Positions 27,530 through 41,025 of a stretch of 64,000 nucleotides of DNA are shown in pieces. The first letter of the stretch is position 1. Each line of letters starts with the position of its first letter. The DNA lies in contig OY744611.1 in NCBI GenBank assembly GCA_963556255.1, positions 39,609,214 through 39,673,213 on the forward strand, written 5' to 3'. The translations under genes were made by a program, and so were the position numbers. The notes beneath the pieces are model-generated. The model did not search any database. It was not told the origin of the DNA and worked only from the letters and a program-made list of their open reading frames with translations. Source of the DNA: Allolobophora icterica. Taxonomy: Eukaryota; Annelida; Clitellata; Crassiclitellata; Lumbricidae.

Positions 27530-27850
27530 TAACCTTTCAGGTCAATTATCCTTCGACAGGTCTAGTTACAAAATAAATTGATCCCTGATAACCATTGCAG
27601 TATCGAGGCATGACTGTGAGTTAAATGACCCGGTCCCATGCATTATTAACTAAAGCTATAGCTACTAGCACCACCTAGCCTACTTTAGTAACATATTAAA
27701 TATTTTGTATTCTTGTCCTTCGACTGGTCAGGACACAAAATAAATTGATCCCTGATCACCAGAGGGCATAAAGTGTATCAACGTATAATTAGTTAAAGTA
27801 TATATATATTATGTTCGGACAGGGAGTTAAATGACTCTCCATGGTGTGAG
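27530..27850. repeat. Degenerate ~180-bp tandem duplication
   Basis: TCCTTCGACAGGTC...ACAAAATAAATTGATCCCTGAT...GAGTTAAATGAC occurs at 27549-27630 and 27717-27832. The rest of 27180-29090 shows no gene. Confidence 0.7.
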
Positions 27851-29099
27851 TACAATCGCACCGGTCATCGTCAGATAGGACATTACCAGAAGATTAAAAT
27901 AAACAGTTTTGTTGACGCTGCAGTGAATCATCCAACTTTAGTTTTCAGAAAAAAACCGTAAAGTCAAATATCTCTGCTCCATTGGGGAATGAATGACGTC
28001 CAGAAAAAGAACATCAAGCTGTCGAGATGCTGAAAGCTTTTTGCACCGGATCTAGGATTTATTGTTCGCATGCGGTGAAGTGAATGATGAGAATAATTGG
28101 TTTTGCAAAGTCCAGGTTGATAACGTTGGTCGTCCACACGAAGAGAGTGTGGATGGAGCAGAGAGCCATCAAATCGTATATCATATGACACGATATGATA
28201 CGACAGCTCGCGCGAAGCAGGCACGAATCGGTTGTGTTTTTTTTCTGGCACATTAGAGACACAGGGACCTGGTTCAGGTTCGATGACAGAGGTCTTTCAA
28301 TCTTCTCCAACTAAACTTATGGCCACAACAGACTCATACAAATGGCTATACGGCAGGCAGCTGCTCACTAGAAATATTCGTATTGATTAAATGCGAATGC
28401 GGATGTAAATCTGCGAAATTTCTCAACGTCTTAGAAAAGCCGCGTTCGGCAGACGAGGTCATTCACCAGATTGGACTTTACAAGACTTCACTCACTCTAA
28501 CTTAACTAGAGAAGTTAAGACAAGACTAGATATGAGATGAGATGGTATACATGGTATACGAAACATCATATTATATGATATGCGTGTGTGAGATAGAGAC
28601 ATTTGGAGAAGATAAGGCAGGGCATAGTGAAAGCAGAGGGAAATGGAGAAGAACTGGCGAGGAGATTGATCATATGTAATCTCACCTCATCCTCGATCTC
28701 CTCCCATTAATTCCCTCATCCTTTCCTCCAGCTCATCGCTGTGTCCTATCTTGTTATACGTTATCCTCTTGCTCGCCTTAATTTCTATTCGTCGTCCAGT
28801 TTTCATCTTGATCCTCACATCCTCTTCCATCTCTTTTCATCCTGATCCTCAATATTTCATATCTTCGCCAGTTCTTCTCTATTTTCTCCTGCTTTTCACT
28901 GTGCCCCGTCTTATGATTGATCATCTTAGCTAGATGCTTTGACACTTTGATGCTTTGCTAGATGGCAGTATATTGCTATTTCATGTTCTTCCAAAGACCG
29001 ACCTACATTAAATAATAAACATATATTCATACATGATGGATGCCTTGATTCACAGCTCTGTCATATCAAACGATTATGCCCATAATTTGCTAACCTGGG

Positions 29100-30090
29100 G
29101 ACCCTTGAGATTGAACTACAAGTGATCGTGGGGTATAATTTATTATACTAAGCTCCCACACCAATCTTACTTGCACTGTTCTGCAAGGGATGCTTTGAGT
29201 GGTGTTCGCTTGATGTCTCCTGCAACTGACACTCTGTCGGCCTGGCTTTCTTCCAATCGCCTGAGACTTAATCCATCTTAAGACCCAGTTCATATGGCTG
29301 GGTACCCGCCAGCAGCTGGCAAAACTTGACCTGAACTCTTTCGCAGCTGAATTCCCTCTAATATCATTCTCTACCTCTGTACGAGACCTCGGTGTCATCC
29401 TTGATCAGGAACTAACTTTAACTAAGCACCTTTCTTCCTTTTCTCGCTCCTGCTTTTACCAACTTCGCCAGCTTAGGGTCGTTGCTCGCTCTCTCTCAAC
29501 CTCTGCAGCTTCTACTCTTATCCACGCCTTCGTCTGTTCTCGTCTAGACTATTGCTCTTCTCTTTACACTGGTCTTCCTCAAGTCCGTTTGTCCGCCCTT
29601 GAGAGGGTCTTACGGTCTGCGGCGCGCCTGGTTGGACTATACCTGGCTATGGTAGTGTATCCTCCTATAGGGACCTATGCATCATACTCTACACTGGCTC
29701 TCCTTCGGCAGCGCATCTTGTATCGGCTCTGCTCTCTTGTCTGGCAAAGCGTCTTGGACACTGCTCCTCGCTACTTATGCTCCATCTTTACTCTCTCTTC
29801 CTCTTTCACGGGTCGTTCAGCCTTTCGTTCCTCTTCTCGGGGTGACTTCCTGGTTCCATTTCCCCGCACTGCTACTATGCAGCGTCGAAAATTTTCTCTG
29901 TCGTTGGTCCAACAGCGTGGAATGACTTGCCATCTTTCCTTCGCCTATCTCCTCGTACACACTCGTCTTCCTCCTACGCCCTACTGAAGACTTTTCTCTA
30001 TCATCAGGCCTGGCCCGGGAGCGCCTCTGAGACTGAGTCTGAGTACAGCCCTTGAAGAGGCGCTATATAAATTCTATGATTGATTGATTG
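29100..30090 (+). mobile_element. LINE (CR1/L2-like) 3' half, frameshifted
   Basis: From 29163 it reads SYLHCSARDALSGVRLMSPA, TDTLSAWLSSNRLRLNPS. After a one-base shift near 29276 it reads KTQFIWLGTRQQLAKLDL, VRDLGVILDQEL, SCFYQLRQLRVVARSLS and SRLDYCSSLYTGLP, which are C-terminal reverse transcriptase landmarks. Further shifts separate QRILYRLCSLVW and FSVVGPTAWNDLPSF. The 3' end is GGCGCTATATAAATT followed by (GATT)n at about 30078-30092. It is 5' truncated at the YADD region. Confidence 0.88.
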
Positions 30091-30737
30091 ACACCAAAGC
30101 ATCACTTATTCTGCCATACTCTGTTTGCTTCCGCTATCTCATACCTCACATCTTCCATCTTTTCTTCCTCCTATACTCGTCCTCCAAAACTGTTCCTTTT
30201 CAATCTTCCCTCAGTTTCCTTGCAATCGTGCTTGCTTGCTCATGTTCCTTGCCCCTCTTTTTATCCTCCACCCTCATTCACCTCCCTCTGAAACCGTATC
30301 GCTATCGTCATTACCGCTTACAGCAACGAACTCATAGTCCACGCACACAAAGAACGGAAAGATTAATGAATGCCAAACACCATGTCTAATTTGTCTTCCG
30401 ATATCACGATAAAAACCGAGTCTTCACTGCTTATAATATAAACGATAATTACACAACGTGTCCGTGGCTCATATGAAGGCAATTAGGCACAGCCAACGAA
30501 GATATTTATAACTATGTATTCATATGGCCAAGCGTCTAAATTAAACGCTTTATCTGCACACATCAAAGCCGGCTGTGGTTTTAACGTCCTTTCTGTTACG
30601 CTAAGCGTCAATAAACTGATCCCACATGGAGATTATCAGCATTATCTGCTTATGATATAAAAGACATATGCGACGTATTCGCTTGAGTTGACAGTTCATT
30701 CAGTGCAATTTCAGTGCATAGCACCGGGTGTGTAAGA

Positions 30738-31185
30738 GTCTAGCGTGTGTTTAGTATGGTGGACTGTCAACCGAGGGGTCGGGGGTTGAAATCTCTGCCA
30801 GCGCAGGGATTTGTTTCGACGTTTCGACTCCAAGCTGTAATGAATACACTGATCGTACACTGGGCAGATGAGATGGCGAGAGATAGAGAGAGGATAGGCC
30901 CAGGTCTTTATATGCCGAGGTCAAGAAAGTGAAGTTTGCTAACACCTCATACCATGGGCTGCCTCCAGAGGCGTTGCGACCGCCCTCCGTACCCTCCGAC
31001 CGGAGGGGGCCCCTTCCTGGAAGGGGCCCCTCAAAGTGGCAAAAAATAACCGTGAACGGCGTGAAGTCATATTGTATATTACCGCATTCCAGTTTCCGCA
31101 TTGTAAGAGGCCCCGGACGTATGTTCGGAGGGGGCCACGTTCTTTGTTGCTTAAGGAATTGCTATTCTCACTTCGGTTATCTTTT
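30738..31185 (+). mobile_element. tRNA-derived SINE copy, split by a MITE
   Basis: Colinear with 40741-41025: GGACTGTCAACCGAGGGGTC, TATGCCGAGGTCAAGAAA, CACCTCATACCATGG. It is interrupted at 30966 by a hAT-like MITE and resumes at CTTAAGGAATTGCTATTCTC (about 31150). Confidence 0.78.
30966..31155. mobile_element. hAT-like MITE copy nested in a SINE
   Basis: It shares CAGAGGCGTNGCGACCGCCC and a long colinear core with 57159-57451, but lacks its ~90-bp middle and the right terminus. The flanking DNA on both sides matches the 3' part of the SINE at 40741-41025, so this element sits inside that SINE copy. Confidence 0.75.
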
Positions 31186-33890
31186 GGCACATACAATTTA
31201 CATGTATGTTCTACTGCGATCGAATATTTATGTGACGCTCAGAGAAACACAGAAAATTGTGGTATGTCAGTTGATGCTAATAAATATATGTGTATGCATA
31301 CATATGTATGTATGTATGTACGTATGTATCGTATGTATGTTTGTATATATATATGTATGTTTGTACTTATCAGAGGACTTGCATAGTGCCCTTCATGTAT
31401 GTATGTTTGTATACTATGTATGCACTATGCATGTATCTACGTATCTGTGTAAGTACATGCTTATGTGTGTGCAGATGTGTAAATGTGTGTACTGTGTACG
31501 TACATGTATGTACTAACATATGTATGTATGTATTTATGCATGTATGTATGTGTGTATTATGTATGCATGTATTCACGTATGTATGTAAGTATTATGTATG
31601 TATGCATTTATATATGTATGTATGTATGTATGTCTGTAGTTATGTTTGTTTGTTTGTATGTATGTATTTATCTACTAACATATGTATGTAATTATGTATA
31701 TATATATTTATGTAGGCTGTGCAAGTATATGACCATTTTTATTGCTCCTTTTAGAGACCCGTGAAATGTGCCACATAAAATATACAATTTTATCTTCGCA
31801 ACGCGGGTATTTCTTGGAGACATAAAAAGGCGGATCGAGACAAGCAGACGTACAGACGTACAGACAGACAAGACAGACAGACAGATTGTAGAAGTACATG
31901 CATGAATGACAATGAGACAAATCTAAGCATCGGGTGTCGGATTTAATCAAGCGTGTCAGGCATTGCCTTCGGTGATTCGCCGACAAACTGCGAAGTAGGT
32001 TCTTAATCAGACTTTATGGGTCTTCGTTAAGAAGGTCCGAGTCTTCGTCTCCGGCAATTCCTCTTCTGTCAGCGTCCTCGTTTCCGGAAAGCCGATCGGT
32101 CTTGTAAACAATGGAGGCGCCGAGACAAAGACAAAGAGGATGGATGCTACGTCTCTCAGCCTCAGGACCAGCAGACGAATGATGACGCAATCACACGTTT
32201 CACTGCACTGCTCCGTCTGGACTACGGATATATGCGCGTGCTCTCTCTGTCTCTGTCTCCCTCATTCACTCTCCCACACTCTCTCTCTCTGTCTGTCTGT
32301 CTCTCTATCTCTCTCCTTCCTCTCCCCCTCTATCTTTCTCTCCCTCTCTCCCTCCCTCCAGCCCTCTTTCTCTCTCCGTCTCTCCTTCTGTCTTTCCATC
32401 CATCCCTCTCTCTCCCTCCCTTTCTCTCCCTATCTCTCTTTCTCTGTCCCTTTCTCTGTCCCTCTCTCTCTCCGTCCCTCTTTTTCTGTCTCACTCTGTG
32501 TGTCTCTGTGTCTCTCTATCTCCCTGTGTCTCTCACACACCTACACATACGCACACGCATAAATAATAAATAAATAAAAAAGAGAAGAATTTGAAAACAT
32601 AGGCCTACATATAGCCATACATACATGGATATATACATATACACTTACATAAATATAAATAACTGCATACCTTTTTTGTTACATACATTTATGCAAATAC
32701 AATCATGCAAACCAACATATATGAAATTGTAATGAGTAACCTAAGAAAAATGACCTACATATAGCCTATACATAAAATCAAACATACATAATACATATAT
32801 ATATAAACATGCATACATTCCCTCTGACCAGGGTTTCTGGAGACCCTAGTGAAACTTCTTTACTAATCCAGTGTTCCAGCTTTTCAACGCTATTGCTTTC
32901 ATGAACGAGACATTTACGAAGACTAGCCATCCCAGAAATACCGTTTAATGAACACATAAATAATTATTCAACATGAACACTGTTTTCCTTGTGCATGCTT
33001 ATAGCATTAGTCTGCCTTTCTCTCTCATAGGTTGACTCGTGAAATTGAACTATCTGCATAGTGAATTGCAATCGGTCTAGTGTATCATAATAACGTCACT
33101 CTAGAGATTCAATTCAATTCATAAGCTTTATTGATCACCAAACACACGTTCATGTTACCATTTGTTGTAGTAGTTCATGAGTGTCAACGGGCACATCCAA
33201 AAGGAACAATATTGTTCCGCTGGCAGGATCGCCCCTTTATCATTTCTATTTCCATATACAGTAACACCGAGTCACTGACCATGAACGAATGAATCAAAAC
33301 CAATAAAGAAATGTGCCAGGGTGCAGAAATGTACAATGTGTTGCTTGTGCAGTAGTGAATACAGATTTATGAATTCTAGGCCCTACATATATCAACCATT
33401 CATCATATGTTACACACACAGTAATTCCATCAAATACCGTTTTAACTGTGTTTTAAAAATAGTGTACAGTAGGTAGGGAAATTAACTCAGTTGGCAAGGA
33501 ACTCCACGGAGTTTTGGCCCATGAGCCAAAGCAGAAAACGATTAGGGGGCCTACTATAAATGGCGTTGCACCACCCAACGGGCAGCAGTGGTGAAGGATC
33601 TCACCCGATCAGTTAATTGAAAAATGAGCAGGGTTGACTCGGTTCAGGCCATATACGGTCGCTATAGAAAAACCTGTTCAATATAATTTTATATTTACCA
33701 GAAAAGTAATTGTATACGTTCGATTCGAGGCGAAAGACATTTGCGTCACCTAGACAACTGTAATTAGGTGCATTCACAAGCGATTAACTGCAGTTTAAGT
33801 TACTGTTTTCGAAAGATTCGACATTTCGTGGTTTTTTCCTCATATGCAACGTTGCTCAAAGTACCCAAGCCACTTCCTACGTAAGCTTAC
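31185..33890. repeat. TATG, GACA, CTCT and CATA simple-sequence zone
   Basis: (ATGT)-type repeat at 31280-31710, (GACA) at 31845-31885, pyrimidine (CTCT/TCCC) at 32235-32545 and CATA-rich DNA at 32600-32820. The rest (32820-33890) shows no gene. Cys/Val/Tyr and Ser/Leu frames here are translated repeats. Confidence 0.85.
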
Positions 33891-33893
33891 AGC

Positions 33894-34368
33894 AAGGGAT
33901 CATCCATAAAGGGCGTCCGCAATAAGAGGGAGGGAGTTGTCATCCAAATGCGGAAAAATGCGGACAAGGAGAGGGGGTGCCGGTTGTGACCAGTGCAGAC
34001 GTCCGCATCAAAATTTTTAGTTTGATGGTTTTTAAAGCATCAACTTGTTTCTTCCACGAAAGACGAAAAGGTCAGTGTGGGAGTGCCTAAAATTTTACTG
34101 CGACCTTACCTTAAAGAGGCTTTTGGCTTTTATTAGGGCCTACTGCACATCCTTATATGAAACCCGAACTGTCACTTAAACGTGCGCAGGAACTGTGGAA
34201 TAATTGTAAAAAGAATGATGATCACATTAAAAATTGGCTCTGGCGTGCACGCGGACGACCGCAATGGGGGAGGGAGTGGATAAGGTCAAATGCGGACAAA
34301 TGCGGACAAGGGGGAGGGATGTGTCCAAAGTAGGTCATATTTTGCGGACGTGCTTTATGGATTACCCA
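33894..34368. mobile_element. Inverted-repeat DNA element
   Basis: The left end has ATCCATAAAGGGCGTCCGCA and the right end, reversed, has ATCCATAAAGCACGTCCGCA. Internal AATGCGGACAA motifs with GGGGGAGGG runs occur near both ends. No transposase frame. Superfamily and exact borders are not resolved. Confidence 0.68.
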
Positions 34369-35116
34369 AGAGTATTTGAAGAAATGTGGCCTCGAAGTCG
34401 GCACAAAGTGTGCGCTTTAAAAGAACGCAGCCTGTCGACAGCTTGACACTACTGACTATTTAGTGTGAGATATCATTTTCATTTCAATAATTTCATTCGT
34501 TTATTGAAACCAGTTATAACATCTTAAGAACATCTAAGTATACAGTATCTCCGCCATAGGTTACAGAAGGCAGATCCGATAGGACAAAAGTCCCGCTTGA
34601 TGGAGCCGCCTATATGCAACATAATAGAAATGTACAATGACGAATGATTAACTTACGATAGGCCCTATACTAACTAAAGCGCAACATTTGAGACATTTAG
34701 AAACAAAAGCAAAATACAATTGGAAAATTAATCAAAACACACAAATAAACTGAAGTAACTTAGCCATTGGATACTGTGTTCAAATAGTTAGGCGTATGCT
34801 TTAAATAAGTGCAAACTAGGCAGTATTCGCATGTCAGTATGCAAGCTGTTTCGTAAGGAAGGACCAGCACGTTTAATAGAAATATCCTACCGTGATATGG
34901 ACCAAACGGCGGTTAATTTTGTCTGTGAGGTTTTTAACTTCACTAATATCGGAAAATGCTTTTGCTTCTGGACATTTTTACTACAGCGACCGAATTCACA
35001 CACACACATGCACGTGCACAGTGCACACCAATATTGCACTACCTATGTTATAGTGCATTCTATCTGTCTCTGTCTCTGTCTCACCTCTCTCCGTCTCTGC
35101 CTCTGCCGCTGTCTCT

Positions 35117-35463
<347 letters not shown>

Positions 35464-35469
35464 TCCTCA

Positions 35470-38400
35470 CGTTATCAGACAGATTTTGTCACCGAGCGAA
35501 GTTGACAAACTAATGTCTGCAAATTGGAGATTATTACAGGCCTACTACGCCTGTAAACCTGACAGACCTTGATGTGTATTAATAAAGAACCAATAAGAGA
35601 ATGTCTGTCGTCAGACTCATTCATTAGTCGTTGACTGGCTTCATTTCAGAGGATTAAGCTTTCGTCGAAATGCAGAATTTCCTAGAAAAGTCTGGCAAGT
35701 TTGGATTTACTTTGATGTTGCCAAGTCCACGCATCGGAATTACTTTTCGTTGTCACCACGGATATACTGCATTGCGGACGGTTTATATTGCTTGTCATCG
35801 TGACCTTTTCCGACTGGAATGGTCCACCTACAGAGGGGGAACAGGTTAGCAGCTGGACATTCAAGCATCAGGCCTACAAATCTTCGGATGACGTCTATGT
35901 TGGGAAGCCTTGAACCCGGTGGAGCAAGGACGAAGAGAGACTTTGGAGCAGAAGCGACCCGACAGTGAGGGAATGTCTCAAAAAATACTTACGGGCCTGC
36001 GGGGTACGTGTGTCTTTCCTGCGCACAGCTGGTGGTTTCTAGAGATTCCCGGGCGCCGCGTTGTCTTCCATCTACGAGGGACAGTTGGACGGTGAGAGAA
36101 CTGTTTGCCATGGATTACAACATGCTTCAGCAACTCTGCACTTACTGTCATCTGTTAACTTAAGTTGGGAATGTGTTGGTCTGTATGTGCGTACGCGAGC
36201 AGGCCTCTGATGACGCTTCTAGTTATTTGAACAATGTTTCCTAGTTGATGAAAATCCTGTTCTCAATGACATTTAACATCGTTTAGGAGAGCATTTCAAT
36301 CTTGTTAGTTTCACCTGTAGCGGCGCTATACAAATTTTAATTATAAATAGAAAAATTACAAATTAGGGCCTAAGCCAAAGGCACAACCCATTGGAAATGG
36401 GATTGGTGAAAATGAACTCGAATTAAAAATAAATTGCGACTCAGATATATACACTGACGCAGTGAAGCCGACTCAAAATCACTTTCGGCCGATCGAAAAC
36501 GATTCTGTTTTCACCACAACAGTCAGGATTGAAATTCCGACGCACGGAGTGAAATTTACAGCTTTGGCCCATAGCGAACCAGTCTATAAAACCCTCGGTG
36601 TGACGATCAGACGCTGAGGGAGAGGACTCGCCAATCGCTTTATTATGGCGAGACTAAGATCGAGAATTCGCTTTCAATTGATGTCAATTGCTGCCTCTTG
36701 AGGCTAGCGAAAGAGACTGCTTCTATACTTGTTTTCGTCTTCTTCTTCTTCGTACAGTATGCTGTATAAGATGCATTTGTAGAACGCTTTGCAGCGGATG
36801 TTCGAAATTGCTATGAGTTTCATAGGACGAGTTAGAAAGGTGAATGCTCTGCGCTGTGTGAGGTGGAAGAGTTAGATATTGTGATGTAAAGACGGAAAAA
36901 AATGTATGTATGTATGTATGCATGTATGTATCTGCGTATGTATATATGTGTCAGACTCCTCTTTAAGAGGAAAGGTTATTTTTGAGTCCATGTGTACAGT
37001 ATTGTGGTGACGACTCTTCCCCGATTCTTGGGGTGCCCCAGTTAGCTGGACCCTCCCTTAGGGGCATCCCATTAAAACAGTCCATGTATTATATTTCGTT
37101 CTGTACGTATGTTATTATCCTATCGTGTTGTGTTTTAATTTAAAAAAACTTGATTGATTGATTGACGTGGCAGAGTTAGTGCTTACAAGATTAAAGATTA
37201 GCATAAAATGAAAGAAATTGGAGTTCGAAGTCATTTAGGCGACTATTGTTACTATTTGAGAAATACTACAGCATACGACGTAGAATAGTGCAGTAACCAG
37301 GGATAGACACTGTGGAAACATCTTTAAATACAGCCAACAACTGAGAAAAATAGACAATAATTCGTCTGACAGTTCGGTTACGGTCACTAGTCAGTGAGTG
37401 TATACATAGAGAGAATATACAGAGACGACAATTCACAGTATGCATGTATAATTGTATATATGTATGTAAATATGTTTATATACACATATATATGTATGTA
37501 TTTAGATTTTGAAGCGCTTATCAAGAACCCCTCCAAACTGCGATGAACAAAGCTGTCTAAGGAAACCGATATAAGAAGCAGAGAGGGATCGAGACACTGC
37601 ATGTATATTATCGACGTGCAGCAGACTGAATAGAGCCGAGAGCGATCTGCCTCGCACTGCTTCCTATAGTTTGACTGAATGCAGAGCATTTAGTCGGCTC
37701 TGCATCTTCCGCGTTCCTCTGAGGCGGAACAGACCAGAATGCTTTTGCTGTATAGAATTGTCATGCACTTCAAGTCACGTGCTAAATGGATGCTTCCTTG
37801 ATACCTGTCAACCTCCGTCTTCTCCTCCGCAAGGCAATCGAGGGCTCTGCAGTCTGCAAACCAACGGACGATCGGCAGCGGCGCTTGACACTCGCTTCCA
37901 TATGCGAACGACAGATAGGACGACAACCCTTTTGACTTGACGCAGCGCTCGTGAATAAGCTGGTGCTTTGCGATTAGCTTTAGAGCATAGCTGTAGAAAT
38001 TTGAAGTTTGCGATTACGATTACGATTAGGTTTGGCCAAGTCAGAGCGATCGTTTAATTAACAGACGCTTCATGTTTTCCAAAGCTCCATCTCAGACGTT
38101 TGTGTAGCTCAATTTCAAGCCCAATCACAGTATAGGGGCGCAGGACAACTGTGAAAGAAAGATGCAGCAAGCGATGTAATTTACTTTCACCATTGGATCG
38201 CGTGTCGAGGTTCAGTAACTCATTACATTGTCGAAGATTGTAACAACATTGCGGTTATTGAAGACGACGTTATGCGTAGTCTACTTAGTTAGACAACATT
38301 CAAGAAACCTTGCAGGTAAGAAACAATGTGATTGTTTAAGGAAAAGGAAGAATGCAATATTGTTTATATTGGTGCATTCAATGAATAAATCAATCAATAA

Positions 38401-39235
38401 ACATAATTAAAATATTCGTAGCATAATAGAAACGGACACAACACCGTGTGTTGCATTGGTTAAAATCTAAGTTAGATAACCCTTGCATATCTACACAAGA
38501 GCATACGTAAATGCATGCGCACATACAATTGTACGTACTTACATACCTGCAAGCATACATGCATACATAAGCTACACATAAGCATTATACACATATCAGT
38601 TGAAATCTAAGTTAGATAATATGCAAACTCTTACATACATACATACATACATACACACAATACATACATGTATACTGCATACATACCAACATACATACAT
38701 ACACATATACATGTATACATACATAGGCTATACATATACATATACACAGTTATTTTCGTAAGGTTTCAAAAGCTGCTGAGCGTTCGGTGTAAGTCTTTAG
38801 GAGTGGATATTGAATTCCGTAAAGACACCGAAATGTGTTGTGTCCGAATATTCCATTAACCCTCACGTGGAACTGAGATTTCATTGAGCGCCCATGTCAT
38901 CAGGTGCTTACATCGACGATACTCCGGTCATAAACTATGGACTACTCACTTCAATGTCCGGTGTTTGAGTCTAAAAGTGCGTTCGGCAAAGTTCGTCGTT
39001 TCATTGTGTTAGATGGGAGAGAGCTAAGAGCCTCTGATGAGCCTGTCTTCGGGTGACGCTATCGAAATTTGCAATAATTACAAGCTCTATTAGGGTGAAA
39101 TTGCGTCGATACTCTTCGCGTTCATAAACGAAGAGTATCGTTATTAAGTTCAGACCGATAAACTGCTAGGCTACTGTCATTACATGTCTACAGCTTTTAA
39201 CTATTACATACTTAACAGTGAGCATATAGGTCAGT
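35470..39235. other. Intergenic, no gene recognised
   Basis: No conserved open frame. Contains TATG/CATA patches (36900-36950, 37440-37505, 38520-38760), a LINE-like 3' end (36950-37166), a GCGGCGCTATACAAATT tail at 36321 and a repeat unit at 37945-38010 that recurs at 56695-56750 (GCTCGTGAATAAGCTGGTG). Confidence 0.5.
36950..37166 (+). mobile_element. Probable non-LTR 3' end with (GATT)n tail
   Basis: Tail TTTAATTTAAAAAAACTTGATTGATTGATTGAC. The upstream DNA (TAAGAGGAAAGG, GGGGTGCCCCAG) has no recognisable coding sequence. The call rests on tail form. Confidence 0.4.
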
Positions 39236-39287
39236 TTACATGTCCACACTCTACATTCTATACATGTCCACACTCTACATTCTCCCA

Positions 39288-39782
39288 CTCGGAGTCCTAG
39301 GGCGTATGGATCTGGTTCTACGTTCAGCTGCTCGACTCGTCGGGCGAATCCCCAAGTACGTTTCTGTCTCTGCCTATATGCGCGATGTGTTGCACTGGCC
39401 CCCTATTGCCCAGCGTATTTCCTATCGGATCGCTGCCTTGGTCTCTCGGTGTCTTCTTGGCTGCGCTCCATTTTACCTTCGCGACCTTTGCCTCTCCGTG
39501 TCCGACGTCGTAGCGCGTCGGGCACTTCGCTCCTCGACCAGAGAGGAGCTCTTGGTCCAACGTGCTCGTTCTTCTACTGGGAAGCGCCGGGCTTTCTCAA
39601 TTGTGGGTCCCTCCACTTGGAATGGGCTCCCGCTGGAACTGCGATTATTACCTTTGAACAATTTGCCTGCGTTTCATAGATTACTCAAATCTTTCTGTTT
39701 TAGCTGTGGATAAACTCGGAGCGCTCCTGAGTAGGTATCTTGAAGGAGCGCTATATAAATTTTCAGAATGAATGAAGAATGC
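39288..39782 (+). mobile_element. LINE 3' end with open C-terminal frame
   Basis: An open frame to TAA 39711-39713 reads LVLRSAARLVGRIPKYVSVS, MRDVLHWPPIAQRISYRI and RRAFSIVGPSTWNGLPLELR, the C-terminal tail of CR1/L2-like ORF2. The 3' UTR ends GAGCGCTATATAAATTTTC plus (GAAT)n. It is strongly 5' truncated. A 21-bp CATGTCCACACTCTACATTC unit is repeated just before it (39238-39282). Confidence 0.88.
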
Positions 39783-40049
39783 TCATTGATGCAAACTAGC
39801 AGACCGTGAGTCAAACCTCTGTAGCTTGTTCGAGTTGCGTTATGTCAGCTTTGGTGTTCAATAAACGAGCATTAATTAATAATTAATTAATTAAATTAAT
39901 TAATTCATTCATTCATTCATTCACTGTACCTCAAATTGATCCTCAGTTGCCGGATTTAGATTAATGTAATGTAAACAAGGATTGTTTAGTAACCGCAGTT
40001 GTAACAAAGTGTTGTAGAGCTATTTCAACGTATCTCTCTCTCGAAGGCT

Positions 40050-40298
40050 GTCATTGTCCATGAATTGTTAGAGTTGAGCAACATTTATGTTTTTCTTTCT
40101 GAGCCTGCTTATGTTTTGCCAAGACTTGGGTGCCCTAATCTAGCGGGATACACATCCCTTCTGGGTTTCCCTTTGCTGCCCTGGTTTATATTTTTTCTTT
40201 CGATGTTACTCGATGTATCATTGCTATGTTTTCTGTTTTGGGTTGCAATAAAATGATTTTGATTTGATTTGATTTGATTGATTTGATTTGATTTGATC
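40050..40298 (+). mobile_element. Non-LTR retrotransposon 3' end with (GATTT)n tail
   Basis: T-rich 3' segment ending GTTGCAATAAAATGATTTT and then (GATTT)n at 40255-40298. An AATAAA just before a pentamer tail is typical of LINE 3' ends. No protein landmark is left, so the family is not assigned. Confidence 0.55.
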
Positions 40299-40740
40299 AT
40301 TCTATTCTATCGTGGTCTTGTATGGTCACGTTGGTAGCACCTCTGATGAGATTTCTTGAAGATAAATCTATATAAATATGTACTTGCAAATTGCAAATTA
40401 CAAACTTACAGTAAGCAAAGAAGTTTACACGTAAGATGAGATAATTCTGTCTTTCCAGAACCATTTGGAGCCCAGCACCGCGGTAAGATTGCCTGAAGTA
40501 TATAGTTTCGCATCGTGAAACTCAATAATGTGTCTGACCCCACCAGACCTACTTGAGCCAATGCCTCTGCATCACCTATTGATCGAGGAAAACCCAACTA
40601 AGTGCTCAGCTGCTATTCGACGTCATGGTCTCCGGAAAAGTTTCTAGAATGGCAGTCATCGCACCCGTTGGTACTTAACACATCAACCACGAATTTTCCT
40701 TCAAACGCATATTTATTTTCTCGTTAAAGAGGCTACATGT

Positions 40741-41025
40741 GGCTGCTCGGTAGTGTAGTGGTTAACGTGCTGGACTGTCAACCGAGAGGTCGGAAGTTCA
40801 AATCCCCGCCAGGGCAGAAATTTGGCTAGAGGTCTCTGCTCCACCTGCGACCCAAACCAAGTCAGCTATAATGAGTACACTAACCGTACACTGTCGGGTG
40901 GGAAGATGAGACGGTGAGGGAAAGGATTGGCCACCCGCCCTCATATGCCGAGGCTAAGAAAACGAAGTCGCTAACACTTCATACCCATGGTTGCCTCTCG
41001 GGGGGTTAGCTTAAGGTACTGCTCT
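40741..41025 (+). mobile_element. tRNA-derived SINE, best copy
   Basis: The head reads GTAGTGTAGTGGTTAACGTG, then anticodon-like CTGTCAA (GTC, Asp-like) and a B-box-like GGAAGTTCAAATCC near 40791-40805. The body has GAGTACACTAACCGTACACTG, AGATGAGACGGTGAGGGAA and CTCATATGCCGAGGCTAAGA, shared with copies at 30740 and 19275. It is transcribed by RNA polymerase III if active and moved by a LINE. Confidence 0.85.

Noticed and set aside
40741..40815. Functional tRNA-Asp gene
   Set aside because: A and B boxes are imperfect, the acceptor stem does not close, and the sequence continues into a SINE body shared with two other loci.
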